Part shown: positions 42,552 to 50,966 of the stretch, in pieces | Layout of the letters: every line of letters starts with the position of its first letter | Numbering within the stretch: position 1 is the first letter of the stretch | Assembly (NCBI RefSeq): GCF_000429465.1 | Contig: NZ_AUBX01000009.1 | Coordinates: forward strand, 124,001-188,000 | Direction: 5' to 3' | Source: Algoriphagus vanfongensis DSM 17529 | GTDB taxonomy: Bacteria; Bacteroidota; Bacteroidia; Cytophagales; Cyclobacteriaceae | DNA length: 64,000 nt | Made by a program: the position numbers and the translations under genes | The notes under the pieces: generated by a model | The model's database searches: none | The model's input: the letters and a program-made list of their open reading frames with translations, nothing else | Told to the model about the DNA's origin: nothing

Positions 42552-43333
42552 GGTTTTAATTTTTCTAATGTGACTAGTACTGGGAAATGGTCTGAATAGG
42601 GTACATCCAAAACTTCATAACTGACAAGTTTGAAATCTTTGCTCGAATACCAAACATAATCTATTCGATCGGCAAATGTCTCTGACCGATAGGTAGGTTG
42701 CTCATTTTTCGCTGCTACTGCAGCATCCGTATAAGCGTCTTTGATTAAAGTATACTCGGGATCATTGGGACCAAAATTTAAGTCGCCCATCCAAATCACC
42801 GGTTTTTGCTGCTTCTGGATAGCCTCATCGATTGCCTTAACTTGTGCTTTTCGGTTTTCTTCAAATTGATGACAAAGGTGTGTTCCTCCGATTAGAATTT
42901 GATCCGCTGTTTCGGCCCAGGCGACTGATCTCGGTTCACCACCTACAGGTGTCGGTAGCAGTTGCGTGGAAAAAGTAGGAGAACCTTTGACGAGTAATCC
43001 TTCACCATAACCTCCCTCAGCATAATCCATCGCTTTGGCAAAGTAAGCCGCCATGTCTGTTTGCTTTCCGATTTCTTTTACCAAGTCCACTTTTTCGCCA
43101 TATACCCGAGCTGTACGGGTAGTCATACTATCGACTTCCTGAAAAGCGACGATATCTGGATCTAATTGCTTGATGAGTGAAATGACCTGGTCTAGGTTGG
43201 GGCGATTGGACTGATAAGGGTCTTCGCCATGATAGATATTGTAGCTGAGGATCTTGATGGTTTGACTTTGGCTCCAACATACGCTAGAGAGCAGACAAAG
43301 TAATCCGATAGCCAGTGATTTTTTAAAAAACAT
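42548..43333 (-). CDS. Exported endonuclease/exonuclease/phosphatase-family protein
   Basis: A 261-residue protein with a signal peptide (SLAIGLLCLLSSVCWSQS) and the EEP fold. Metal and catalytic residues are seen in ILSYNIYHGE, VAFQEVDSM, WMGDLNFGPNDPEY, and the C-terminal SDHFPVLV with the catalytic Asp and His. The fold includes nucleases, sphingomyelinases and sugar or lipid phosphatases; the export signal makes a phosphodiesterase for an external substrate likely. It starts 118 bases from the divergent AsmA-like gene and lies at the 5' end of the unit; its stop overlaps the start region of the DUF1080 gene (ATGA). Confidence 0.85.
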   Translation of the reverse strand: MFFKKSLAIGLLCLLSSVCWSQSQTIKILSYNIYHGEDPYQSNRPNLDQVISLIKQLDPDIVAFQEVDSMTTRTARVYGEKVDLVKEIGKQTDMAAYFAKAMDYAEGGYGEGLLVKGSPTFSTQLLPTPVGGEPRSVAWAETADQILIGGTHLCHQFEENRKAQVKAIDEAIQKQQKPVIWMGDLNFGPNDPEYTLIKDAYTDAAVAAKNEQPTYRSETFADRIDYVWYSSKDFKLVSYEVLDVPYSDHFPVLVTLEKLKP

Positions 43334-43451
43334 AGGGTAGATTGAAAATTTAATCTCCGAAGATAAAAGTATTCGATAAAATCGACCTAAGAATTTATCC
43401 GGTAGGTTTGAATTTTATAAAGTTGACTATCTTTCCTTAAAATCTGCTTTT

Positions 43452-45086
43452 ATGAAGAAAATAGTCGGGATTGTTTTGGGGGTACTTCTGTTGGGCTTTG
43501 TCTTGGCCATCGGTGCTGAAAAGTGGATCAGTCACAAGCTTGAGAGTTCCATCAATACGAGAGATACCCGCAATTACGATTTACTTTTTGAGGAAGTGGA
43601 TGTCAAATTGTTTCAGGGAAGGGTAGATCTCAATCATATCAGGCTGGTGCCGCTCAAAGAGGATCTCCCAGTACAGATCAATGGATCTCTTGACAGGATG
43701 AAACTCAGTCGGGTCAATCTCTTTGGTTTTATTTTTAACAAGGAAATTGAAATAGGGGAATTGAGACTGGTGAAGCCTTCTTTCAGAATGATCAAAAAAG
43801 ATTCTTCTGCCCACAATAAGGAAGGATCCAAGGAATTTCAAAACCTTTTCGGTGATCTGGTCAGTCGTGGTATTATTCACAACTTTGTCATTGAGGATGG
43901 GACTGCTGAGTTGCTGGTTCAGGAAGATAGCCTTCGTAGGTTTGGTACGTTTACGGATCTGAATATCTACGCCGAAGGTGTGCAGACAGATTCTGTGATA
44001 GTGAGTCATGTAGTTCCTTTCCAACTGGATCAGATCATGACCGGTATCAAAAATCTGAAAATGGAGCTTTCCGCAGGTCATAAATTGGAAGTTGCTTCGA
44101 TCAATTTCAATCTTCGCGAACAGTATCTTTCCTTACAAGGCATCAGTATGAATTATGATCAGGATTTGGTGGAGAAATCATTTGATGAAACCTATCAGAC
44201 CGATTTGATCGAGCTGGATCTCAAGGAGCTGCGATTTGAAAACCTAGATGCGCGAAGCGACCTCTATGGCAATTGGTCTGTGATTTCTCAGATGATGATT
44301 GTCGATAGTTTGGTCATGAATGACGTGCGTAACAAAAACAGACCTCGACCGGAGGAACCCATCAAGCCTATGTTTGGAGGTATGCTAGCGCAAGTCCCTT
44401 TTCCTCTGGACGTCGATACGCTGCTGGTGAAAAACACGATCATTTCCTACCTGGAGATACCAGAAGGGCAGAGAAAAGGTGGGGAAATCCGATTTGAAAA
44501 TATGGAGGCGAAAATTCTGGGGCTGATCACCGTGGACTCACTTCAGCAATCTCAAGAACTCACGATTGATGTGACGACTAGCTTGCTCGGCAAGGCACCG
44601 ATCGAAGCAAAATTCAGAATTCCATATCATGACGATTTCTTTTCCTTGGATTTGACGATTGGTGAAATGAACCTGGAGCAACTCAATCCGCTTTTGCTGC
44701 CTTTGGCACAGATTACTTTGGAGTCTGGAACATTGCATAAGTTGCACCTGAAAATGGAGGCCCATGAAAGGATGGCTTCCGCTCAATTGATTTTTGATTA
44801 TGAAAATTTGAAACTGGAAGTACATAAAGGCGCCAATTCAGGGCAAGTCAAAGGTGGTGCCTCCATGCTCGCTAATATGGCTATCCGTTCCGAAAACTTG
44901 CCTTCCAAGAAGAACTACCGGACTGCCAACTATCATACAGCAAGGAATATGTATCGCAGTCCTTTCAACTATATCTGGCTGACGACCAAGTCAGGCCTGA
45001 TGGAAATCGCCCCTGGCGGCTTGGTAAAGCTACTTTCTCAAAATGACATTGAAGCAGGCGTCAGTAAAAAAGCAGGAGAGGAATAG
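43452..45086 (+). CDS. AsmA-like (DUF748-type) envelope protein
   Basis: A 544-residue protein with an N-terminal membrane anchor (IVGIVLGVLLLGFVLAIGAE) and a long periplasmic part of beta-strand character. Elements such as VDVKLFQGRVDLNHIRLV, MKLSRVNLFGF, VDSLVMNDV and VDTLLVKNTIISYLEIPEG repeat the AsmA/DUF748 pattern. These proteins form elongated grooves and are associated with lipid transport between the membranes or outer-membrane assembly. The C terminus, residues 480-530, contains a segment typical of the Bacteroidota subset. A TAGGTTTG -7-like element lies at 43403-43410. It is followed by the helicase gene after 59 bases. Confidence 0.75.
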   Translation: MKKIVGIVLGVLLLGFVLAIGAEKWISHKLESSINTRDTRNYDLLFEEVDVKLFQGRVDLNHIRLVPLKEDLPVQINGSLDRMKLSRVNLFGFIFNKEIEIGELRLVKPSFRMIKKDSSAHNKEGSKEFQNLFGDLVSRGIIHNFVIEDGTAELLVQEDSLRRFGTFTDLNIYAEGVQTDSVIVSHVVPFQLDQIMTGIKNLKMELSAGHKLEVASINFNLREQYLSLQGISMNYDQDLVEKSFDETYQTDLIELDLKELRFENLDARSDLYGNWSVISQMMIVDSLVMNDVRNKNRPRPEEPIKPMFGGMLAQVPFPLDVDTLLVKNTIISYLEIPEGQRKGGEIRFENMEAKILGLITVDSLQQSQELTIDVTTSLLGKAPIEAKFRIPYHDDFFSLDLTIGEMNLEQLNPLLLPLAQITLESGTLHKLHLKMEAHERMASAQLIFDYENLKLEVHKGANSGQVKGGASMLANMAIRSENLPSKKNYRTANYHTARNMYRSPFNYIWLTTKSGLMEIAPGGLVKLLSQNDIEAGVSKKAGEE

Positions 45087-45145
45087 GGGGATTGCCAGAG
45101 GGTTTTTAGTTTTGTGCTTGTATTTTTTTCAAGGAATAATTGAAG

Positions 45146-47401
45146 ATGGAAGTAGAAACAGATAAACTTAAACTCGCCGCACAATTTGTCAACAGCACCT
45201 CAGCCCCGATTTTTTTGACGGGGAAAGCGGGAACTGGTAAGACTACTTTTTTGCGAAAGCTGGCCAATGAGACACATAAAAACTACGTCGTACTAGCCCC
45301 AACCGGGATAGCTGCGCTACATGCCAGAGGAGTGACGATACATTCACAGTTTCTATTGCCTCTTGGAAGTTTCCTGCCGGTACGTGAGCCTGAGGGCAAT
45401 TATACGGATCAGCATGGTTTTTATACGCAGCATACCCTAAGCCGAAGGCATCCCTTGAATAAGGTCAGAAAGTCGGTTTTGAGAGCTATCGAACTGCTAG
45501 TCATCGATGAGGTGAGTATGCTGAGGGCAGATGTGCTGGATGCAATAGACTTCCGGATGAAAAGTGTCAAAGGGAATTTCAATGAGCCTTTTGGAGGGGT
45601 GCAGGTTTTGCTGATTGGTGATCTGTATCAGCTGCCACCAATCGTAAGGGATCAGGAGTGGGGAGTTTTGAATCGGTTTTATTCAAGTATTCATTTTTTC
45701 GAGGCCAAAGCCCTTCAAAACTCCGGCTTGGTCTATTTGGAACTGGATAAGATTTTCAGACAGCAAGACTCCGTTTTTATTGATTTGCTCAATAATCTTC
45801 GGGATAATCAACTGACGGATGAGGACATTCGACTGTTGAATAGCTATTATAAAAGTAGCGCCGAGATCAAAGAAGAAAAGGAATGCATCACGATTACGAC
45901 ACACAACTACAAAGCTGATCAAATCAATCAGAGCGAGTTGGAAAGTCTGAAAGGAAAAGCTTATAGCTACAGAGCGGAGATCGAAGGAGACTTTCCTGAT
46001 TCTCTCCACCCTTTACCCGAAACTTTGGAATTGAGAGAAGGGGCGCAGATCATGTTTGTCAAAAATGACAGCTCTGGGATGGCTTCTTATTTCAATGGAA
46101 AATTGGCTACGGTAACCGAGCTATCCAAAGACTCCATCACCGTGGTGATGAAAGATGAGGAGCGGGATTATGTTTTGCGCAAAGAAGTCTGGGAAAATAA
46201 AAAGTACCTACTAAATCCAACTACCAAGGAGCTGGATGAAGAAGTTGTGGGCACCTATTCCCACTTTCCAGTGAAGCTAGCTTGGGCAGTGACCGTGCAC
46301 AAAAGTCAGGGTTTGACTTTTGACAAGGCAATCATCGATGTGGGACAGGCATTTGCTCCAGGTCAGGTGTATGTGGCTTTGAGTAGGTTGAGGAGCTTGG
46401 ATGGCTTGATACTTCGCAGTAGGATTCAATCCAACTTAGTCCATTCCGATCAGCAGGTTGTGAGTTTTTCCCAAAACTCTAAGGCTCATCAGAAACTGGG
46501 GGAGCTCCTTCAGCTACACCAAAAGCGCTACCTCCATCATATGCTAGAGGGTACCTTTGATTTTTCTCAAGTGATGCGGGAACTGGCTCAGCATACCCAG
46601 AGCCAAGAGGGGACCATGGAATTTGAAGATGAGGAAATGCAGGCTGTCATGCCAAAGATGCTGGAAAAATTCAGAGGTGAGTCAGAGGTGACTGAGAAGT
46701 TTCGAAGGCAATTGCTTCATCTGCTTCATGCTGGAGATTTTGAAAAGTTGGAAGAAAGACTGGAAAAAGGAGGAGAATATTTTAGAAATTTTTTGGCCAA
46801 TAGACTTCAGGAATTAGCGCTTCAGCTGACTATGATTTCGAGTTTTACGAAAACTCAAAAAATCCAAGAAGAGCTAGAGGCTATAGAAGAGTTGGTGATT
46901 CGAAAATACCTGGATATCAGTAAAATAAGAAGTATAGTTTTTGCCGTTAGCAAGGGAGAAGTACCTGGGAAAATGCCTAAAGTAGACTATGCCATTCAGG
47001 ATTTGAGGAAGCAATTTTTTCTTCATGCCAAAGAAGTAGCCGCTGAGAAACTCAAGACTATCAAATCCAAAACGGGAAAGAGAAAGAAAGGAAGTTTGTC
47101 GCCGAAAAGACAAAAAGGAGATTCTCAGGAAGTCACTTTTCAACTGTTTGAATCTGGCAAAAATGTGGAGGTGATCGCTCTGGAAAGAGGCTTGGCCTCA
47201 TCGACTATCAAAAGTCACATGGCAGAAGGTATAGCCTCAGGTAGATTTGAGCTGGAAGATTGTCTTCCTCAGGAGGTGATTATTGAGATTATGGCAAGTT
47301 TGGAAAAGTTTAAGACCGTAAAAGAACTTCGGGAACATTTCAAGGATAAGTATGACTACGGAACCTTAAAGATGGTTTTTGCGGGCAATAGGGATGTTTA
47401 A
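45146..47401 (+). CDS. PIF1-like helicase with C-terminal HTH domain
   Basis: A 751-residue superfamily 1B helicase. Walker A GKAGTGKTTFLRKL is near residue 25, followed by VLAPTGIAALHARGVTIHS, Walker B VIDEVSM, and VLLIGDLYQLPPI. The C-terminal UvrD_C_2-like motif is WAVTVHKSQGLTF, with VYVALSRLRSLDG. A coiled-coil-rich region follows and the end carries an HTH_40-type domain (TFQLFESGKNVEVIALERGL, 20 residues), which is also found at the end of bacterial RecQ helicases. It probably unwinds DNA 5' to 3' and may act at replication forks or G-quadruplexes. ATG 45146 is used. Confidence 0.88.
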   Translation: MEVETDKLKLAAQFVNSTSAPIFLTGKAGTGKTTFLRKLANETHKNYVVLAPTGIAALHARGVTIHSQFLLPLGSFLPVREPEGNYTDQHGFYTQHTLSRRHPLNKVRKSVLRAIELLVIDEVSMLRADVLDAIDFRMKSVKGNFNEPFGGVQVLLIGDLYQLPPIVRDQEWGVLNRFYSSIHFFEAKALQNSGLVYLELDKIFRQQDSVFIDLLNNLRDNQLTDEDIRLLNSYYKSSAEIKEEKECITITTHNYKADQINQSELESLKGKAYSYRAEIEGDFPDSLHPLPETLELREGAQIMFVKNDSSGMASYFNGKLATVTELSKDSITVVMKDEERDYVLRKEVWENKKYLLNPTTKELDEEVVGTYSHFPVKLAWAVTVHKSQGLTFDKAIIDVGQAFAPGQVYVALSRLRSLDGLILRSRIQSNLVHSDQQVVSFSQNSKAHQKLGELLQLHQKRYLHHMLEGTFDFSQVMRELAQHTQSQEGTMEFEDEEMQAVMPKMLEKFRGESEVTEKFRRQLLHLLHAGDFEKLEERLEKGGEYFRNFLANRLQELALQLTMISSFTKTQKIQEELEAIEELVIRKYLDISKIRSIVFAVSKGEVPGKMPKVDYAIQDLRKQFFLHAKEVAAEKLKTIKSKTGKRKKGSLSPKRQKGDSQEVTFQLFESGKNVEVIALERGLASSTIKSHMAEGIASGRFELEDCLPQEVIIEIMASLEKFKTVKELREHFKDKYDYGTLKMVFAGNRDV

Positions 47402-47453
47402 GCACCTAGTTACCACTCCCAATAACACTAAAAAAACGCAAAGGTTTGTGTCT

Positions 47454-47783
47454 TTACAAATCTCCAGAATAAGTAATTTCTATTTCATTCTCTTCCGGGA
47501 AAGAGACTAATTGGCTAAAGTCAACTTTCCAAAAATCAAGTTCGAATAAGTTCCCATGGAGATCCATTGTTAACTCGAAATCAACTAAGATTCCATCATC
47601 ATCAATAAAATTTCCTGCAACAATCCTTTCAGACCTTGATTGATTCTGAGTTAAGTCAAATGAAGTTGAACCCATTTTTCCATCTTTCAATTGGATTACC
47701 ATTTCAGGAATTTCAACTTTTAAGCCAGATAGCTTTAAAAGGACCATCAAGAACCGCTTTTCAGAATTCGAAATTTTTCTCAT
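47454..47783 (-). CDS. Small hypothetical protein (DUF6984-like)
   Basis: A 109-residue soluble protein without signal or membrane segment. It begins MRKISNSEKRFLMVLLKLSG and has VQLKDGKMGSTSF, then an acidic, beta-rich C-terminal half with LDFWKVDFSQLV. The layout resembles the small DUF6984 family, which lacks a known role. Its place next to two unrelated short genes in an AT-rich patch makes it a likely accessory gene. It could equally be an immunity-type protein, but nothing direct supports this. Confidence 0.6.
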   Translation of the reverse strand: MRKISNSEKRFLMVLLKLSGLKVEIPEMVIQLKDGKMGSTSFDLTQNQSRSERIVAGNFIDDDGILVDFELTMDLHGNLFELDFWKVDFSQLVSFPEENEIEITYSGDL

Positions 47784-47808
47784 AGGTTATAGTCAGTCTA
47801 AATCGCCA

Positions 47809-48303
47809 CTATTGATTAGAAATATTATTTAGGCCGATTTTCAACCCTTTGATTCCTGTATTTTCTATTTCAATCAAGTTTTCGGATTGAATAAGGAATT
47901 GATTGGAAGATTTACCATTGTAAAATGTTGACCCCGGGGAGTTGCTTAGGATTAGTGTATCTCCATGAATAGTATAAGTTCCATTGAAATCTAGCTCTCT
48001 GGGAGAGTTGCCAAATTCCCAAGTTGAATCCTGATATAAACCAAGCCAATAACCACCAATAGGAGCCTCCCTGTATGCCGACAATACGAGATCATCCAAT
48101 TTAGGATTTGGAGGAAATAGGATTACCTCATGAACAAGAATAATTAAAATAACAACAACTCCAGAAATCAGGAAACTATAAATGCACTTTTTCCAATATT
48201 TAGATTTTCGCTTGGTAATTGCAATTATGATGAAGGCAAGTGTTACAAAAATCCCAACAACCCCAACGAGCAAAATTATCAAACTAAAAAGAAATGAAGT
48301 CAT
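47809..48303 (-). CDS. Hypothetical membrane protein with small soluble domain
   Basis: A 164-residue protein with two hydrophobic segments (residues 3-28 and 42-62) separated by a basic loop (KRKSKYWKK), and a C-terminal part of about 95 residues with GTYTIHGDTLILSNSPGS, a lipocalin-like strand pattern seen in small Bacteroidota accessory proteins. I do not recognise a named family. The gene is AT-rich relative to neighbours and follows the same orientation as the 47454 gene, 25 bases away, so they may be cotranscribed. Confidence 0.65.
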   Translation of the reverse strand: MTSFLFSLIILLVGVVGIFVTLAFIIIAITKRKSKYWKKCIYSFLISGVVVILIILVHEVILFPPNPKLDDLVLSAYREAPIGGYWLGLYQDSTWEFGNSPRELDFNGTYTIHGDTLILSNSPGSTFYNGKSSNQFLIQSENLIEIENTGIKGLKIGLNNISNQ

Positions 48304-48353
48304 TTTATAATATTTGGAATCCCATCACTTTAGTTCAATAATATATTCTTACC

Positions 48354-48518
48354 TCAAAAAAACACCTCCAATTTTTCCTCTACAAATTTACCATCTTTGA
48401 TGGAAACGAAGTAACTGCTATGCTTTTCGTCGAGGGGAATAGGGATATATAAGTTGCATGTAACCACTCCCAAACAGTAAGCATTTAAAAGCACTATCCT
48501 GAATATCGATATTTCAGC
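48354..48518 (-). pseudogene. Possible 3' remnant of a lost gene
   Basis: An open frame on the minus strand without any start codon, bounded by TAA at 48521-48519 and ending with TGA at 48356-48354. Its last 40 codons read like real coding sequence (CNLYIPIPLDEKHSSYFVSI, then KDGKFVEEKLEVFF). It fills much of the otherwise gene-free 48304-48672 stretch and may be the end of a gene that was cut by rearrangement. It could also be chance. Confidence 0.3.
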
Positions 48519-48635
48519 TTAGAACTGAAATGTTTTAGCCATTTACTGAAGTGTTTCACCTCTGAGTTGGAGTATTTGACTTCTGAGGTGAAGTGTTTTG
48601 GCTTTTAGCTGGTTTGTTTCAGAATTGAGCAATTC
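48510..48635. repeat. Degenerate 21-bp tandem repeat array with internal dyads
   Basis: Units begin at 48510, 48531, 48552, 48573, 48594 and 48615, an exact 21-base period. Each starts T(G/A)TTT and most end CTGAAG, GTGAAG or similar, and several units are imperfect inverted repeats (TTTCAG ... CTGAAA in the first). The sixth unit degrades after its first half. The period equals two DNA helical turns and also seven codons; one plus-strand frame reads YFSLELK, CFSHLLK, CFTSELE, YLTSEVK before a stop, with no start codon. No spacers are present, so this is not CRISPR. Confidence 0.75.
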
Positions 48636-48672
48636 CTTTTTCCATTTCTTATTCAACGTACAAAAGTCTCAC

Positions 48673-49068
48673 TTACCCGACTTTTCCTGTATTCGATTGA
48701 ACAAGTGGTTGAAATCCACCATACACCATTCTTTCAGCATCAAAAATCAATCTTTGGGGGTTTATCAATGGAGCAACTAAATCGGTCATTCTTAAATCAG
48801 CAGGAACCTCTTTGTTTGCTCGATCTCGAACTTCTTTTGAAGGGAAAACAACCCAGCCAAAAACAACTACTTCATCTTCTTTTAAATCCACCAATTCAAT
48901 GAAAGAGCGAGTACCCTCCAATTTTAAGTCATCTCCGACATACTCAAAGTAGTCAAGGGCCCCATGTTCTTTCCAGATTTCCGCTACTTTTTCAGCGACA
49001 CTCTTGTATTCATGAAGGTGAATTCGGGGAACAGGAAATACAAACCCGTCTATGTATCTTTCCATCAT
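48673..49068 (-). CDS. DUF1428 protein
   Basis: A 131-residue protein of the DUF1428/YbaA family. Marks are RYIDGFVFPVPR near the N terminus, WKEHGALDYFEYVGDD, and FDAERMVYGGFQPLV near the end, all in family order. It is a dimeric ferredoxin-like fold with unknown role. The gene begins with two ATG codons (49068 and 49065); the second gives the usual MERY start. It is isolated, next to the repeat array, and lies downstream of the esterase terminator. Confidence 0.85.
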   Translation of the reverse strand: MMERYIDGFVFPVPRIHLHEYKSVAEKVAEIWKEHGALDYFEYVGDDLKLEGTRSFIELVDLKEDEVVVFGWVVFPSKEVRDRANKEVPADLRMTDLVAPLINPQRLIFDAERMVYGGFQPLVQSNTGKVG

Positions 49069-49196
49069 GTCTTTTTTTAAGTCTGTTTTAATTTTTCAGC
49101 TGTTATACGGTGATTAAATATACAAACTCAGTTTCGTGTATTTCTCCAATATTCCCAATCCAAACTTTCAAATTTCTAGGGGATGCTCTACAAAAA

Positions 49197-49222
49197 AGGC
49201 CTTCCCTGTCTAGGGAAAGCCT
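49197..49222 (-). terminator. Terminator after the carboxylesterase gene
   Basis: A stem of 11 bp with one mismatch (49197-49207 with 49212-49222, TTCCCT against AGGGAA in the core) and a 4-base loop. On the minus strand it is followed by six T residues. It lies 23 bases past the esterase stop. Confidence 0.8.
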
Positions 49223-49244
49223 GATTCGCTGGTTGATTGATTGG

Positions 49245-50882
49245 TTATTTTTTGCCGTAATAGCTGTCATGGAAGTGATAGCGTGACTCTACTTCCGATT
49301 TGATTTCTTGAGGAGCTACATCGATGTTGAGATAGGGAGGATGAGAATCGCTTCCTTTCATCGCTGTCCATTTTACTAAGTTTTCTCCATTAGGATTGCC
49401 AGTTTTGATGAAGTTGGCAAAGTAGTTTTGCATGATTTCAGACACTTTGAAATCCTCCGCCGTCCAAGCATAATCATGAACTAAGTGAAGATTGCCCATG
49501 GCATATTCGATTTCGCATGCATGAGGTGCGCCTAGTGGTTTAGGTGCTTCCTGTCCATTTCTTTCCATCGTACCTCCAGCGAGTCCGGGCATCAGGTTTT
49601 GATCCTTCAGTGGAGGCCTGGTTTTGGAATATAGGTAGCGATATACGGGTTGATCAGAGTTTTTGGCATGAAGGTCCAGCCATTTCCAGGTTGAATACAC
49701 GATAAATCTATCAGCGGCAAGATTGGTAGCTGCCCATTCAATCTCCTCGGGACTTTCATGCGGGTGAGCATCCAGTACCTCTTGCCATCTTTGTGGATAG
49801 GTTTCTTTTACTTTTTCTTCGAAAGCTTCTTTCGTGAAAGGTTTCCCCTGCATAAATGCTGCTCCGGGAATCTCTGCCGAATTCCAACCTGCCAATAAAG
49901 GGACCTGCGCCTGTTCTTTTGCTGCAAAGATCTCAGGTAAGGTTTTGGGAAGGAAATAGCCATCGATAGTCACGGGAAAACCAAATCGACCGGATTCTTG
50001 ATAGATCTCATAAACCTCTCTGCTGGAAAGCGCTCTAAGCTCTGTCAAAGATGGATAACCTGCTTTTTCTGCAAATTCCTTTCCCACTGCTTCAGCTTCT
50101 TCCAAAGCCATCGGAGCTAAAGTCGGGTGAATCCCGGCCCCGCTTTCACCAATTGCTCCTGCGATCAAATCCTTGGAAAGGGGAGAGGCCATCTGATAAC
50201 TGACAGAGATGGAACCCGCAGATTCTCCTGCGATGGTTACTTTTTTAGGATTTCCACCGAAAGCCTCAATATTGTCCTGAACCCATTTCAGGGCTAGATT
50301 TTGGTCCAAAAGCCCATAGTTTCCAGAGCCATTGTACTCACTTTCTTCGCTCAATTCGGGATGGGAAAAGAAACCAAAAATCCCCAATCTATAGTTGACT
50401 GTCACGACGACAATTCCTTTTTGGGCCATGCTTTCTCCGTCGTAGCGTGGTTCGGAACCGTCACCCGCCACAAATCCACCTCCATAGAAGTAGACCAATA
50501 CGGGTAGGTTTTCGGTATTTCTTTTGGCCGGTGTCCAGACGTTCAGGTAAAGGCAATCTTCACTAATGCCATCAGATCTGAAATTCATATCACCGAATAC
50601 AGGAGCTTGCATAGCTCTCGGACCAAAACTCTTCGTTTCCTTTAGACCGCTCCAGTTTTTGGCTGGCAGGGGAGCCTTCCATCTCAATTCTCCCACGGGA
50701 GCTTGTCCATACGGAATACCAAAGTATTTTTGCACCCCAGTCTTCGTGTCATAATATCCCTCTATCATGCCATTCTTGATTTGGGTCTGAACCTCAAAAG
50801 AATTGATGGCCTGAGCCAAAGAACCATTTTCAAAGGAGGAAATTAGAAGTATGAAGACAACTAAAGCTACTGAAGATTTCAT
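49245..50882 (-). CDS. Type B carboxylesterase/lipase
   Basis: A 545-residue secreted hydrolase (signal peptide VALVVFILLISSFENGSLAQ) of the para-nitrobenzyl esterase/acetylcholinesterase group. The catalytic Ser is in TIAGESAGSISV, the oxyanion region in LVYFYGGGFVAGDG, EDCLYLNVW is intact, the acidic residue is near AGWNSAEIPG, and the catalytic His is near GAPHACEIEYAMGN. It hydrolyses an ester in the periplasm or outside the cell; the substrate is unknown. Eleven bases before its start codon lies a 23-bp palindrome, on the far side of which is a Nudix-type regulator, so it is probably that regulator's target. Confidence 0.92.
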   Translation of the reverse strand: MKSSVALVVFILLISSFENGSLAQAINSFEVQTQIKNGMIEGYYDTKTGVQKYFGIPYGQAPVGELRWKAPLPAKNWSGLKETKSFGPRAMQAPVFGDMNFRSDGISEDCLYLNVWTPAKRNTENLPVLVYFYGGGFVAGDGSEPRYDGESMAQKGIVVVTVNYRLGIFGFFSHPELSEESEYNGSGNYGLLDQNLALKWVQDNIEAFGGNPKKVTIAGESAGSISVSYQMASPLSKDLIAGAIGESGAGIHPTLAPMALEEAEAVGKEFAEKAGYPSLTELRALSSREVYEIYQESGRFGFPVTIDGYFLPKTLPEIFAAKEQAQVPLLAGWNSAEIPGAAFMQGKPFTKEAFEEKVKETYPQRWQEVLDAHPHESPEEIEWAATNLAADRFIVYSTWKWLDLHAKNSDQPVYRYLYSKTRPPLKDQNLMPGLAGGTMERNGQEAPKPLGAPHACEIEYAMGNLHLVHDYAWTAEDFKVSEIMQNYFANFIKTGNPNGENLVKWTAMKGSDSHPPYLNIDVAPQEIKSEVESRYHFHDSYYGKK

Positions 50883-50892
50883 ATTTTGGGAT

Positions 50893-50915
50893 TATTGTTT
50901 CAGGTGGAAACAATA
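50893..50915. promoter_or_regulatory. 23-bp palindromic operator between esterase and Nudix regulator
   Basis: TATTGTTTC at 50893-50901 and GAAACAATA at 50907-50915 are perfect 9-base arms with a 5-base spacer. The site is 11 bases upstream of the esterase ATG and 52 bases upstream of the chosen regulator ATG. Length and placement fit the operators of NrtR/AraR-type Nudix regulators, which bind palindromes of about 20 bp. It would control both divergent genes. Confidence 0.65.
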
Positions 50916-50966
50916 GTAATTGCTATTCCCCTGAAATCCTATTTAATTGAAGAAAAATTGATAAAA

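Noticed and set aside
48510..48635. CRISPR-like array
   Set aside because: The 21-base units follow each other with no spacers, and their sequences diverge throughout, while no cas gene is present.
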